DNA from: Streptomyces flaveolus
GTDB taxonomy: Bacteria; Actinomycetota; Actinomycetes; Streptomycetales; Streptomycetaceae
DNA: 30,824 nt
Direction: 5' to 3'
Assembly: GCF_000716535.1 (NCBI RefSeq)
Contig: NZ_JNWV01000062.1
Location: forward strand, 1 to 30,824
A program made the position numbers and the translations under genes. The notes below the pieces were generated by a model. That model was not told the origin of the DNA. It did no database searches and saw only the letters and a list, made by a program, of their open reading frames with translations. Positions 7,909 to 15,563 of the stretch are shown here, one piece after another (position 1 is the first letter of the stretch; each line of letters opens with the position of its first letter).

Positions 7909-8718
7909 CTGATCTTGTTTCAAATGACCTGTAAGAGCGCATGGCTCCGCTGCTTCCGCCCGCTCCCGAACGGCGCCGCCGCTACCCCGGCGGTTGCGCG
8001 TTCCGCCCAGGGCGGCCCTCGCGGGCGTCATGTACGTCTTGCGGACCGGTGTTGCGTGGCGCGATGTGCCCGCCGAGACTGTGGGCTGCTCCGGAGTCAC
8101 AGCCTGGCGAAGGTTGCGCGACTGGACCGAGGCCGGCGTACGGCCCCCGCTTGCACACCGCCCTGCTGACCGAGTTGCGCCGCGCCGATGTGCTGGACCT
8201 GGACGACTGCGCGGTGGACGGGTCGCACATCCGGGCTCTCAAAGGGGGGATCACGTTGGCCCTCGCCCGTCGACCGATCCCGTCCCGGCTCCAAACACCA
8301 TCTGATCGTTGACCGCCACGGAACTCCGCTGGTCGTCACGTGCACCGGCGGGAACCGACACGATGTCACCCAGCTCCTGCCTCTGCTGGACGCGGTCCCA
8401 TCGATCCGGGGCCTGCGGGGACGCCCCCGTCGCAAGCCCCGACGCTTGTACGCCGACCGGGGCTATGACCTCGACAAGTGCCGCCGCCTGCTGTGGAAGC
8501 GCGGCATCAAGCCAGTGATCGCCCGACGCGGCGTCGCCCACGGTTCCGGACTGGGCAAGGTCCGTTGGGTCGTCGAGCGCGCCTTCGCCTGGCTGCATCA
8601 TTTCAAACGGCTCCGCACCCGCTACGAACGACGAGCCGACCTCCACCAGGGCCTGCTCGAACCGGCCTGCAGTCTCATCTGCCTCCGCCGCCTACGAACC
8701 TCATTCTGAAACGATCAG
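7909..8718 (+). mobile_element. Degenerate IS5-type element
   Basis: The right end (GAAACGATCAG, to 8718) and the left end (CTGATCTTGTTTCAAATGAC, from 7909) form an imperfect inverted repeat around CTGATCGTTTCAGAATGA. The transposase inside is frameshifted several times. The right end directly abuts the TAA stop codon (8719-8721) of the LysR gene. A matching target duplication on the left is not visible. Confidence 0.8.
7941..8709 (+). pseudogene. Broken IS5-family transposase with multiple frameshifts
   Basis: Recognisable transposase segments lie in different frames: an N-terminal MAPLLPP start, then GVMYVLRTGVAWRDVPAE, then LDLDDCAVDGSHIRALKGG back in the first frame, and finally GSKHHLIVDRHGTPLVV to the end in the third frame. 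The catalytic pieces (DDCAVDGS, YADRGYDL, VVERAFAWL) are all present but cannot be joined without at least three indels. The element cannot move on its own unless helped in trans. Confidence 0.85.
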
Positions 8719-9630
8719 TTAGCCGCTGTCCCTGACCCCGAGGATGCCGAGCATCGCCCGGGTTGGCGGGCTGGGGTTGAACCGGCTCCACACCAGGTAC
8801 TCCACGCGGCGCGGCCCGCCGGTCACCGGGACCAGCGCCAGCGCGGGGTCGTCGGCGGCATGCGTCCGGATGAACGCCGACGGCAGCAGGGCGACGCCGA
8901 GCCCGTGCGCGATCAGCCCGGTGATCAGCTCCACGACACCGGACTCGTACGCCACGTCGCGGACCAGACCCGCCGCGGCGAACGCCTGGTCGGACTGAGC
9001 CCGGGCGGGCGTCCCTGCCACGAAGTCCACGAACGTCTCCGCGGCGATGTCGTGCAGCGTGACCTCAGGTGCGCCCGCCAGCCGGTGCCCGGTCGGTACC
9101 ACCAGGACGTGCTCGTCGTGATCGAGCACCACGGCCTCCACACCCGAGGGCCGTTCGCTCTCCGGCAGGCCCAGGAAGGCGATGTCCAGATCGCCGTCGC
9201 GGATTGCCGCGGCCAGATCGTCGCTGCGTGCGGAACGGAGTGCGACCCGGACCTCCGGGTGCTGGGCGCGATACCGCTGGAGCAGTTCTGGCACGTCGAC
9301 GGCGGCCGTCGTCACGATCACGCCGATCCGGAGCCGCCCCCGCACCACGCCGGTCGCTGCGGCGGCGTCGGCAGCCGCGCGGCCGGCGGCGGCCAGACAC
9401 TCGCGCGCACCGGCCACGAACGCCGCTCCCGCGCTGGTCAGTTCGACACGGCGGCTGGTCCGGGCGAACAGCCTGACCCCGAGCTCGCGTTCCAGGCTCG
9501 CGATCCGGTGGCTGAGAGACGACTGCACCACGGAGCAGCGCTCGGCTGCGCGCGTGAAGTTGCGGGTTTCGGCGACGGCAACGACGTAGTGCATCTGCTG
9601 GAGGTCCACCGAACGATCGTTTTCGTTCAT
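8719..9630 (-). CDS. LysR-family transcriptional regulator
   Basis: This protein of about 303 aa has an N-terminal winged helix-turn-helix (YVVAVAETRNFTRAAERC, then SSLSHRIASLERELGVRLF) and a C-terminal periplasmic-binding-protein-like effector domain from about residue 95 (RLRIGVIVTT). I chose ATG 9630 because LysR proteins usually begin a few residues before this motif; ATGs at 9639 and 9648 are alternatives. It is divergent from the EamA exporter gene about 57 bp away, so it most likely controls that operon in response to a small molecule and represses itself. Its stop codon abuts the degenerate IS end, leaving the protein intact. Confidence 0.9.
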   Translation of the reverse strand: MNENDRSVDLQQMHYVVAVAETRNFTRAAERCSVVQSSLSHRIASLERELGVRLFARTSRRVELTSAGAAFVAGARECLAAAGRAAADAAAATGVVRGRLRIGVIVTTAAVDVPELLQRYRAQHPEVRVALRSARSDDLAAAIRDGDLDIAFLGLPESERPSGVEAVVLDHDEHVLVVPTGHRLAGAPEVTLHDIAAETFVDFVAGTPARAQSDQAFAAAGLVRDVAYESGVVELITGLIAHGLGVALLPSAFIRTHAADDPALALVPVTGGPRRVEYLVWSRFNPSPPTRAMLGILGVRDSG

Positions 9631-9692
9631 GGCTGCCATCGCAAGCATGCGTTGGATTCATGGCGGGCAGCGCGGAGACTGCATCGCATGCA
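9631..9692. promoter_or_regulatory. Divergent LysR/EamA control region with small dyads
   Basis: The short gap between the two genes must hold both promoters and the LysR site. TGCAT-CGC-ATGCA at 9680-9692 is a perfect dyad overlapping the EamA start codon. A second imperfect dyad around GCATGC lies at 9644-9649. LysR proteins usually bind T-N11-A dyads in such gaps. Which of these is used cannot be told from sequence. Confidence 0.4.
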
Positions 9693-10662
9693 TTCCTCGA
9701 TACGACGGTCACCGGACCGTCCTCGAACCACGTCCGCCCATCAGGCGGCCACTGTCGCCCTGACCGCACTCGCTCCCGCGTCCTGGGGCACCACGTACGT
9801 CGTCACCACGGAGCTGCTGCCCCCGGGCCATCCGCTGTTCGCCGGGCTGATGCGCGCCCTTCCCGCCGGGCTGCTCGGGCTGGTGATCACCCGGATGCTG
9901 CCGCGCGGGGACTGGTGGTGGAAGGCCGCCGTCCTCGGTGTGCTCAACATCGGTGGCCTGCCCCTGCTGTTCGTGGCGGCCGAACGGCTCCCCGGCGGTG
10001 TCGCCGCCACCCTCAGCGCCGCCCAGCCGTTGCTGGTCGCAGGCCTGGGCATAGCGGTGCTCCACGACCGGCCCACGGCTTGGCGGCTGGCCTGGGGCGT
10101 TCTCGGCGTGCTCGGCGTCGGACTCGTCGTGCTCGGCCCGCAGGCCCGGCTGGACCCGGTCGGGGTACTGGCCGGCCTCGGCCACACGGCCACCATGGCC
10201 GGCGGGATCGTGCTCACCAAGCGTTGGGGCCGTCCGGCGGGGGCCGGTCCGCTGACCCTGGCCGGGTGGCAACTGACGGCCGGCGGTCTGCTGTTGCTCC
10301 CGCTGACCGTCGCGTTCGAGGGGGTGCCGCAGCGGATCGACGCCGGAGCGGCCGGCGGTTACCTGTGGCTCGGCAGCATGGGCGGGCTGATCGCCTACAC
10401 CCTGTGGTTCCGCGGCATCGGGCAACTTCCGGTCGGCGCGTCCGCGCCGCTGGTGCTGCTGTCCCCGCTGGTCGCGGCCCTCATCGGCATCGCGCTCGGC
10501 GAGTCACTGAGCCTGCTTCAGACCCTGGGATTCGTCCTCGCCCTGGCCGCCCTGCTGGCCGCGCAGCTCAATGCCCCTGGCCTGCCCGGCCGCAGGATGC
10601 GCGGGGGACCGGCAGTGGCTCACATCCGAGAGGACCAGGTATCGGAAGGCCGACTGCCATGA
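9688..10662 (+). CDS. EamA/DMT-superfamily transporter
   Basis: This 324-aa membrane protein has about ten hydrophobic helices in two EamA repeats. The first repeat begins near ALTALAPASWGTTYVVTTEL and the second near VGVLAGLGHTATMAGGIVL. The family exports amino acids, metabolites or drugs by proton exchange; the substrate is unknown. ATG 9688 is preceded by GGAG at good spacing. The stop overlaps the next gene's start (ATGA at 10659-10662), so the two genes are translationally coupled. The divergent LysR gene is the likely regulator. Confidence 0.9.
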   Translation: MHSSIRRSPDRPRTTSAHQAATVALTALAPASWGTTYVVTTELLPPGHPLFAGLMRALPAGLLGLVITRMLPRGDWWWKAAVLGVLNIGGLPLLFVAAERLPGGVAATLSAAQPLLVAGLGIAVLHDRPTAWRLAWGVLGVLGVGLVVLGPQARLDPVGVLAGLGHTATMAGGIVLTKRWGRPAGAGPLTLAGWQLTAGGLLLLPLTVAFEGVPQRIDAGAAGGYLWLGSMGGLIAYTLWFRGIGQLPVGASAPLVLLSPLVAALIGIALGESLSLLQTLGFVLALAALLAAQLNAPGLPGRRMRGGPAVAHIREDQVSEGRLP

Positions 10663-11375
10663 CGACAAGCTCGACGGAGACAACCTCGATGAAGACAGGC
10701 ATGACGATCGCCGTGCTCGGCGCCACCGGCATGGTCGGCAGCCGGGTGGTCACCGAGGCCCGTGCTCGCGGGCACCGGGTCCTCGCTCTGTCCCGTACCC
10801 CCGCGAGCGACGACCCGGACGTGACGCCGATCGCGGTGGACGCGACCGACTACCACGCCTTGCACGATGCGCTGGCGGGCTCCGCCGCGCACTGGGCCGC
10901 GGACGCCGTCGTGCTGACCATCCGCACCGAACCGGCCGACCGGGAGTTCCTGGTCGGCGCTACCCGCACGGTGCTGGACCTCACCGCACAGCTCGGGATC
11001 CGCGTCCTCGTTGTCGGCGGCGCCGGCGCACTGCGCAGCCCCGACGATCCCGATCTCCTGGTCGCCGACGACCCGGCGTACGTGCCCGCCGAAGTGCAGG
11101 CGGTCGCCGCCGCCGGGGTGGCACAGTTGCGGACCTGCCAGGCCCACGCCGGTGCCGACTGGGTCTACCTCGGTCCACCGGCCCTGCTGGAGACCGGTGA
11201 ACGGACTGGCCGCTACCGGCGCGGCACCGACACCCTGCTCACCGACGCCGACGGGCGGTCATGGATCAGCGCCGAGGACCTGGCCGTCGCCGTCCTCGAC
11301 GAACTCGGCGCCCCCGGACCCGAACGCCTTGTCACCGTCGTCCACCGCGACGCCGGGAGCCAAACGTCTTCCTGA
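10659..11375 (+). CDS. NAD(P)-binding protein (NmrA-like atypical SDR)
   Basis: This 238-aa protein opens with the dinucleotide motif AVLGATGMVGSRVV (G-x2-G-x2-G) near residue 17, followed by HRVLALSRTPA, as in NAD(P)-binding atypical SDRs of the NmrA/YwnB type. LVVGGAGAL near residue 110 is also typical. There is no classical Y-x3-K pair, so it may be a redox sensor or epimerase-like enzyme rather than a standard reductase. ATG 10659 overlaps the exporter's stop and has GGAAGG upstream. It forms an operon with the EamA gene. Confidence 0.85.
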   Translation: MTTSSTETTSMKTGMTIAVLGATGMVGSRVVTEARARGHRVLALSRTPASDDPDVTPIAVDATDYHALHDALAGSAAHWAADAVVLTIRTEPADREFLVGATRTVLDLTAQLGIRVLVVGGAGALRSPDDPDLLVADDPAYVPAEVQAVAAAGVAQLRTCQAHAGADWVYLGPPALLETGERTGRYRRGTDTLLTDADGRSWISAEDLAVAVLDELGAPGPERLVTVVHRDAGSQTSS

Positions 11376-11875
11376 GTCGATGGCGACCCGCCGCTGGTCG
11401 AAGGCCCTCGGGGCCGACGTTCACGAGGTACGCATGAAAACCAACGCGCATAACGTGACCTTGCTCTTCTCGTGGGACGGGGTGATCCGAGTCATGCCGA
11501 GAGGGAACGGCTGCGGTCGTTCCTGCCGGCCAGCTACGGGCGTTGTGGCCGGTGGCGAAACCGCCGGCAGGTGATCGACGGGATTCTGCACCGGGTGCGG
11601 ACTGGGCGGCGCTGTTCATGGCGCTCACCGTGCGCCGCCTGTGCTGGCCGATGAGGTGGCTGCCGCGATCGCGCGAGGGGAGTCCGGCTTACGCGCGCGG
11701 GGCGCCGCAGGCGCCGTGGTGTTCGGCGCGGATGGCGCGGGTCTCGGCGGCTGCCCGGTCCTCGGCCGCCTGGCGCCCGGCACGGGCCGGTGTGGTGGAC
11801 TGATGCCCGGAGTAGCCAATGTGGCCTCGCAGCGGGGCCTCACGGCTGGCTGCTGTGCACGGTCACCGACGGAGG
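11376..11875. other. 500-bp stretch of gene debris
   Basis: No intact gene is visible. The stretch holds an IS5-family N-terminal relic (separate entry). On the minus strand, an open frame without a start ends at 11689; its C-terminal residues include GRQAAEDRAAAETRAIRAEH, with strongly GC-biased third positions, and may be the tail of a lost gene. I cannot assign it. The order suggests that deletions have joined unrelated ends. Confidence 0.4.
11490..11606 (+). pseudogene. N-terminal relic of an IS5-family transposase
   Basis: About 39 codons read AERERLRSFLPASYGRCGRW and continue RQVIDGILHRVRTG. This is the conserved N-terminal block of a common Streptomyces IS5-family transposase group (… GRWRDHRQVIDGILHRVRTG …). 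The match stops abruptly after RTG, where the family continues with VQWRDLPE. The rest of the element is gone. Confidence 0.7.
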
Positions 11876-12721
11876 TCAGGAGTAGAGTGCGACGGCTCCG
11901 CCCCACAGAGCGCCAGGATTCAGGCGCTCGGGGAACCGCTCCAACATGGCGTTGAAGAAGGCGAGAGCGCTGTCGTGCTCAGGGAGAAGCTCGTCGACGG
12001 CGTCGAGGTACTGGCGGGTCTCGCTGATGCAGCGGGTGGCATCGTCGTCGAGTTCCTTGTTCTTGTGCCCGGTGACGATGTGGCGGGGCCTGAGGTCCTC
12101 GACGATTGCGATGGCTCGGCGCCAGGCGTCCAGGCCGCCGTGCCCGGCCTCGACCAGGAACTGGTGCACGCCGTTGTAGATCACGTCGCCCGCGACCACG
12201 AGGTCGAGGTCGGGGACATGCAGGACGCTCGTGTCGTCGGTGTCGCTGTGGCCGACTTCGACGATGAGCAGGTCATGGCCTTCCAGCGTGAACCGGTTGT
12301 CGGGCACGGTGACGGCCGTGACGGGCGCGTCCGGGATCTGGCCGGGGAAGATCTTGTCCCAGAAGCCCGCACGGATCGCCACGTTGTGGTGCATCTGCTT
12401 GATCGTGCCGGTCGTCGCGACGACCTGGGCGCCGAATCGCTCGGACAGGACACCCGCGGTGAACCAGTGGTCGCCGTGACCGTGCGTGGCGAATATGTGG
12501 GTCAGGTTCTTGCCGGTGGCCTTGATCCACTCACCGACGGCCTCGGCCTGAGCGGCAGTCATGGGCGGGTCGACGAGCACGGCCTCACGCTCGCCGTGGA
12601 CAAGCGTCGTGGACAGGGGCGAGAACATCCGCCGGTCGCCATTGGGGACGAGCTCGGGCACGTTCAGCCGGATCGGGTCGGAGATGAAGACCTCGTACTC
12701 GAGTGCGCTGTTCGACGGCAT
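11876..12721 (-). CDS. Metallo-beta-lactamase-fold hydrolase
   Basis: This 281-aa protein shows the zinc signature ATHGHGDHW (H-x-H-x-D-H) near residue 80. Later ligand motifs are EVGHSDTDD (His), VVAGDVIYN (bridging Asp) and IVTGHKNKE (last His). The full ligand set suggests an active dinuclear enzyme. MBL-fold proteins hydrolyse esters, thioesters, lactones or lactams; the substrate is unknown, and a beta-lactamase role should not be assumed. ATG 12721 has GAGAGG about 7 nt upstream. A truncated SDR frame lies just upstream on the same strand, and two palindromic operator-like sites precede both. Confidence 0.85.
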   Translation of the reverse strand: MPSNSALEYEVFISDPIRLNVPELVPNGDRRMFSPLSTTLVHGEREAVLVDPPMTAAQAEAVGEWIKATGKNLTHIFATHGHGDHWFTAGVLSERFGAQVVATTGTIKQMHHNVAIRAGFWDKIFPGQIPDAPVTAVTVPDNRFTLEGHDLLIVEVGHSDTDDTSVLHVPDLDLVVAGDVIYNGVHQFLVEAGHGGLDAWRRAIAIVEDLRPRHIVTGHKNKELDDDATRCISETRQYLDAVDELLPEHDSALAFFNAMLERFPERLNPGALWGGAVALYS

Positions 12722-12736
12722 GACGCTACCTCTCGT

Positions 12737-12889
12737 TCATGAAGCTGACGGGCGTACGACGTGTGTGGGGCCAAGGTGGCGCAGTCCACAAGGGGCGCAC
12801 TGCACGGTCGCGGAGGGTTCGGTCAGGGCCCGGCTGATGCCCTGACTGCCTCCGGTGACGAGGACAGTGGAACCCCCGATGGCGGTCAT
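12737..12889 (-). pseudogene. SDR N-terminal fragment, 50 codons
   Basis: The frame starts at ATG 12889 with GGAGCA upstream and reads MTAIGGSTVLVTGGSQGISR, the opening strand and TGGSQGI nucleotide loop of a short-chain dehydrogenase. It leaves the family soon after (RALTEP) and ends at 12737, 15 bp before the MBL start. The remaining ~200 residues are missing, so it cannot be an active enzyme. It may still be translated as a leader of the MBL gene. Confidence 0.65.
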
Positions 12890-12932
12890 GAATGTGCTCC
12901 AAGCGTGACCCGACGGCGGAAGCGCCTTCTCT

Positions 12933-12949
12933 GTTCAACCCGGTTGAAC
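12933..12949. promoter_or_regulatory. Operator-like palindrome GTTCAAC-N3-GTTGAAC
   Basis: Perfect 7-bp arms are separated by CCG. It lies 44 bp upstream of the SDR fragment start, where a repressor controlling the SDR/MBL transcript would bind. No regulator gene is adjacent, so the cognate protein is unknown. Confidence 0.45.
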
Positions 12950-12968
12950 CGACACTTTCCCTCACTGT

Positions 12969-12982
12969 AAACCGATCGGTTT
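12969..12982. promoter_or_regulatory. Operator-like palindrome AAACCGATCGGTTT
   Basis: This 14-bp perfect palindrome is AT-rich at its ends and resembles TetR-family operators. It lies 80 bp upstream of the SDR fragment start and 20 bp from the GTTCAAC dyad. No TetR gene is next to it in the window, which suggests that the regulator was lost or lies elsewhere. Confidence 0.5.
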
Positions 12983-13354
12983 CCTCGCGGCAATAAGAGG
13001 CGAGTCGCGCCGTAGACCTCGTCCGTCCTGGCCGGTAACGCGATGGGCAGGCCGGGCTTCGGCCCGCGGGGCCTGGTCTGCCCGGTCGCCGTCGAACGGG
13101 CTGCCCGGCGGCGACCGGCGGTCTGAGTGGTCAACTCTTCCCAGAAGGGCTATTGCGTCGTCCACCTGAAGAACCGGCGGGCCCTGGCTCGCCACCTCGG
13201 CCGCCGCGAGCACATGAGCGACTCTGTCCAGGCCGTCGCCGGACTGCTGTCCCACCAACAGACCGCGGACCTGACATCGGCACGGCAGACGTGAACGTCA
13301 AACCCCGCCGACATCCTCGACGCCTCACCGCCCACCGTGCACGAACTCGTTGGT
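12983..13354. other. Gap of about 370 bp, no confident gene
   Basis: Short frames exist on both strands but none has a recognisable domain. A plus-strand stretch around 13130-13300 has coding-like third positions (residues include RALARHLGRREHMSDSVQAV) but ends quickly and has no start with a ribosome binding site. A CGGGC-TTCG-GCCCG hairpin lies near 13053-13066. The area is probably eroded DNA. Confidence 0.4.
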
Positions 13355-13492
13355 CTAGTACGCGAGCTGCCCGATGCCCCCGTCGACGCGCAGCACGGTC
13401 CCTGCGGTGTAGGCGGATTCGTCCGAGGCGAGGCAGACCGCCGCCTTCGCCAGCTCGGTGGCGGTTCCCAGGCGATGGAGAGGCACGGTCAT
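13355..13492 (-). pseudogene. SDR C-terminal fragment, 45 codons
   Basis: The product reads HRLGTATELAKAAVCLASDE and continues AYTAGTVLRVDGGIGQL, the typical end of a classical SDR (the V-x-GG tail). The N-terminal body with the cofactor and catalytic motifs is absent. Its first ATG (13492) overlaps the stop of the SARP gene as ATGA, so it could be translated by coupling. It cannot be the missing half of the 12737-12889 fragment in simple order, because the C-terminal piece lies upstream of the N-terminal piece. Confidence 0.7.
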
Positions 13493-15426
13493 CTCTTGTC
13501 GGTGCAGGCCTCCGCCTCCGCCAGGTACCGCGCCACCGGCCCCAGCGTCAGCATCCCGCTCGCTCCGCCCGCGTGTTCGGTGCGGGCGGCGCGCAGGACC
13601 GTTGCCGCGCGGGCGGCGATCGGGCGCTCGCCGAGGCGGGCGGCGGCGTGGGCGGTCAGGCACCAGAGTGCCTCCTGCATGTGGTCAAGGGGTGGTTCGG
13701 GCGTCATGGTCAGGGCGGTCCGGGCCTCCTCGGCCCGGTTCTGGGCGAGCAGTACCAAGGGCTGCGTCCAGGGGCGGTACGGGCCCCAGTCGAGGGCGGG
13801 ATCGGTGGGCGCGGGACGGCCGTGCAGGAGACGAAGGCCCAGGAGGGCGAGGGCGAACAGGCCCCGGTGCAGCCCGGGCATGCCCGCGGTTGCGGCGAGG
13901 GCGTCCTCGGCGGCGCGGTAGTGCGCCGCGGCCGTGGCGGCGGCCGGTCCGCCCGGTGCGGCGCTGCGGGCGGCCGTTGCCCGGGCCCGGAACCAGCCGG
14001 TGAGTACGGGGACGAGGGAGGCCTCGGTGCTGATGGCGAGCTGTTCGGCGGCCTCGGCGTGTGCGGTCGCGGCGTCGAGGTCACCGAGAGCGGAGGCGGA
14101 TTGCAGGCGGATGAGCCGGCCGAGCACGGCGAAGTTCGGCAGCTCGTGCCGGGTGGCCAGGTCGAGGATCTTGGCGCCGATCACGTCCCGCGCCGCCGCG
14201 AGGCCGGGCCGGGTGAAGGACTGGAGGAACACGCCGTTGAGGGCGAACGCCAGCAGGGCGGGATCGCCCAGCTCCCGGGCCAGCGCCTCGGCCTCGCGCG
14301 CAGCCTGTCCGGCGCGCCTCGGTGCGGTGCCGGACAGATCGGCACTGCGGCTCTCGACCGCGACGGTGGCCAGCAGCCGGGCCCGCAGTTCGGCGGGACC
14401 GTCGGTGCCGAGCGCGGTGAGTGCACGCTCGGCCGCCGCGACGACGGCGCGGGACTGCTCGGGATCGTCGGCCCGGCTCCAGAGGGCAGGTACGTCGTAG
14501 GCGCCGATGACGCGGGCGGTCAGGGCGATGTCTCCGGTGCGCTCCGCTGCCTGGACGGCGGCGAGGCGGTCGCGCCGTGAGTGGACGAGGGCGTCACCAC
14601 CGGCCAGGGCCAGGGTGCGGGCCAGTTCGACGGTGGTGCGCGGGCCGAGTCGTACGCCGGCGGTCCACACGGTACGCGCGGGCTGGAGCGTCGAAGCTCC
14701 TTGGAGGATGTCCGTCTCCAGGCGCCGGAGGTCGGCACCGGGGTCGAGCCCGAGCTGGTCCACGAGCATCGTACGGGCGCGGCGGAGAGTGGCCAGCGCG
14801 TCCGCCTGACGGCCCGCCCGGTGCAGTGCGCGGGCCAGCAGTCCCCAGGCCGGCTCCCGCCAGGGATGCTCGGTGACGTGGGCGCCCAGATCGGCGACCA
14901 GCTCGGCTCCTGAACCGGAGTCGAGGAGGAGGCGGGCGCGCAGTTCCACCCCCTCCAGCCTCAGCTCCTCCACCCGGGTCCGCTCGCGCTGGGCCCAGGC
15001 GGAGCCGGTCACGTCGGCGTAGGCGGGGCCGCGCCAGGCCGTGAGGGCCGCGTCGAGGTCGGTCAGCGCATCAGGTGTACGCCGGGCGCGGGCCAGGGCG
15101 TCCTCGAACCGGTGGACGTCCACGTTGTCGCGCGGGAGGCGCAGCGCGTAGCCGGGGCCTTCCGTGACGAGGACGTACGGCGGAGTGCGGGGCGGCCGGT
15201 CGGGTTCGATGGCGCGACGCAGCGCGGCGACGAACGTACGCAACGCACCCACGGCGCGCACCGGCGGCTCGACCCACAGGTCGTCCACGAGGGTGTCGGT
15301 GGCGACCATCCGTCCCCCGGCGGCGACGAGCCGGGCGAGCACCTCGCGATGGCGGGGTCCGCCCAGGTCGACCGGGGTGCCGTCAGCGCGGAGGGCCCGC
15401 ACGGCGCCGAGTACGTCGATTCGCAT
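13489..15426 (-). CDS. SARP-type transcriptional regulator (BTAD, no NB-ARC domain)
   Basis: This 645-aa protein begins MRIDVLGAVRALRADG. Residues 1-95 form an OmpR-type winged helix (LGGPRHREVLARLVAAGG), and residues about 100-245 the bacterial transcriptional activation domain (VDVHRFEDALARAR to LGLDPGADLRRLE). The remaining ~400 residues are alpha-helical and TPR-like, with no P-loop, so this is not an AfsR-type ATPase form. SARPs activate biosynthetic or metabolic genes by binding heptamer direct repeats. ATG 15426 fits the family start; ATG 15435, nine bases upstream, is an alternative. It is divergent from an alpha/beta hydrolase gene with CTGATCG repeats between them. Confidence 0.88.
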   Translation of the reverse strand: MRIDVLGAVRALRADGTPVDLGGPRHREVLARLVAAGGRMVATDTLVDDLWVEPPVRAVGALRTFVAALRRAIEPDRPPRTPPYVLVTEGPGYALRLPRDNVDVHRFEDALARARRTPDALTDLDAALTAWRGPAYADVTGSAWAQRERTRVEELRLEGVELRARLLLDSGSGAELVADLGAHVTEHPWREPAWGLLARALHRAGRQADALATLRRARTMLVDQLGLDPGADLRRLETDILQGASTLQPARTVWTAGVRLGPRTTVELARTLALAGGDALVHSRRDRLAAVQAAERTGDIALTARVIGAYDVPALWSRADDPEQSRAVVAAAERALTALGTDGPAELRARLLATVAVESRSADLSGTAPRRAGQAAREAEALARELGDPALLAFALNGVFLQSFTRPGLAAARDVIGAKILDLATRHELPNFAVLGRLIRLQSASALGDLDAATAHAEAAEQLAISTEASLVPVLTGWFRARATAARSAAPGGPAAATAAAHYRAAEDALAATAGMPGLHRGLFALALLGLRLLHGRPAPTDPALDWGPYRPWTQPLVLLAQNRAEEARTALTMTPEPPLDHMQEALWCLTAHAAARLGERPIAARAATVLRAARTEHAGGASGMLTLGPVARYLAEAEACTDKR

Positions 15427-15469
15427 GCCCTCCATCTTCCGTGCCGCGGGTCCGCGGCGTCGAAGCGTA

Positions 15470-15506
15470 CTGATCGGCTGCTGATCGCCGTCGCCCACGC
15501 TGATCC
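15470..15506 (+). promoter_or_regulatory. Heptamer direct repeats, likely SARP binding site
   Basis: CTGATCG at 15470-15476 and CTGATCG at 15481-15487 are separated by 4 bp, giving the 11-bp period typical of SARP sites. A third copy, CTGATCC, lies at 15500-15506. The array lies in the 137-bp gap between the SARP gene and the hydrolase, so the SARP probably controls its neighbour, itself, or both. Confidence 0.6.
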
Positions 15507-15563
15507 CGTCAGTCCTCGGACCAAGGCTTTCGTCGGTCCACCGACCCCAGGAAGGGGCCTTTC

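Noticed and set aside
8860..9687. Long plus-strand frame running into the EamA gene
   Set aside because: It is antisense to a well-supported LysR gene; the transporter homology begins only after ATG 9688.
12962..13258. 98-aa minus-strand frame upstream of the MBL module
   Set aside because: It runs through the TetR-like palindrome, has no ribosome binding site and shows no recognised domain.
12737..13492. The two SDR pieces as one split gene
   Set aside because: On the minus strand the C-terminal piece lies upstream of the N-terminal piece, so they cannot be one gene without an additional rearrangement.
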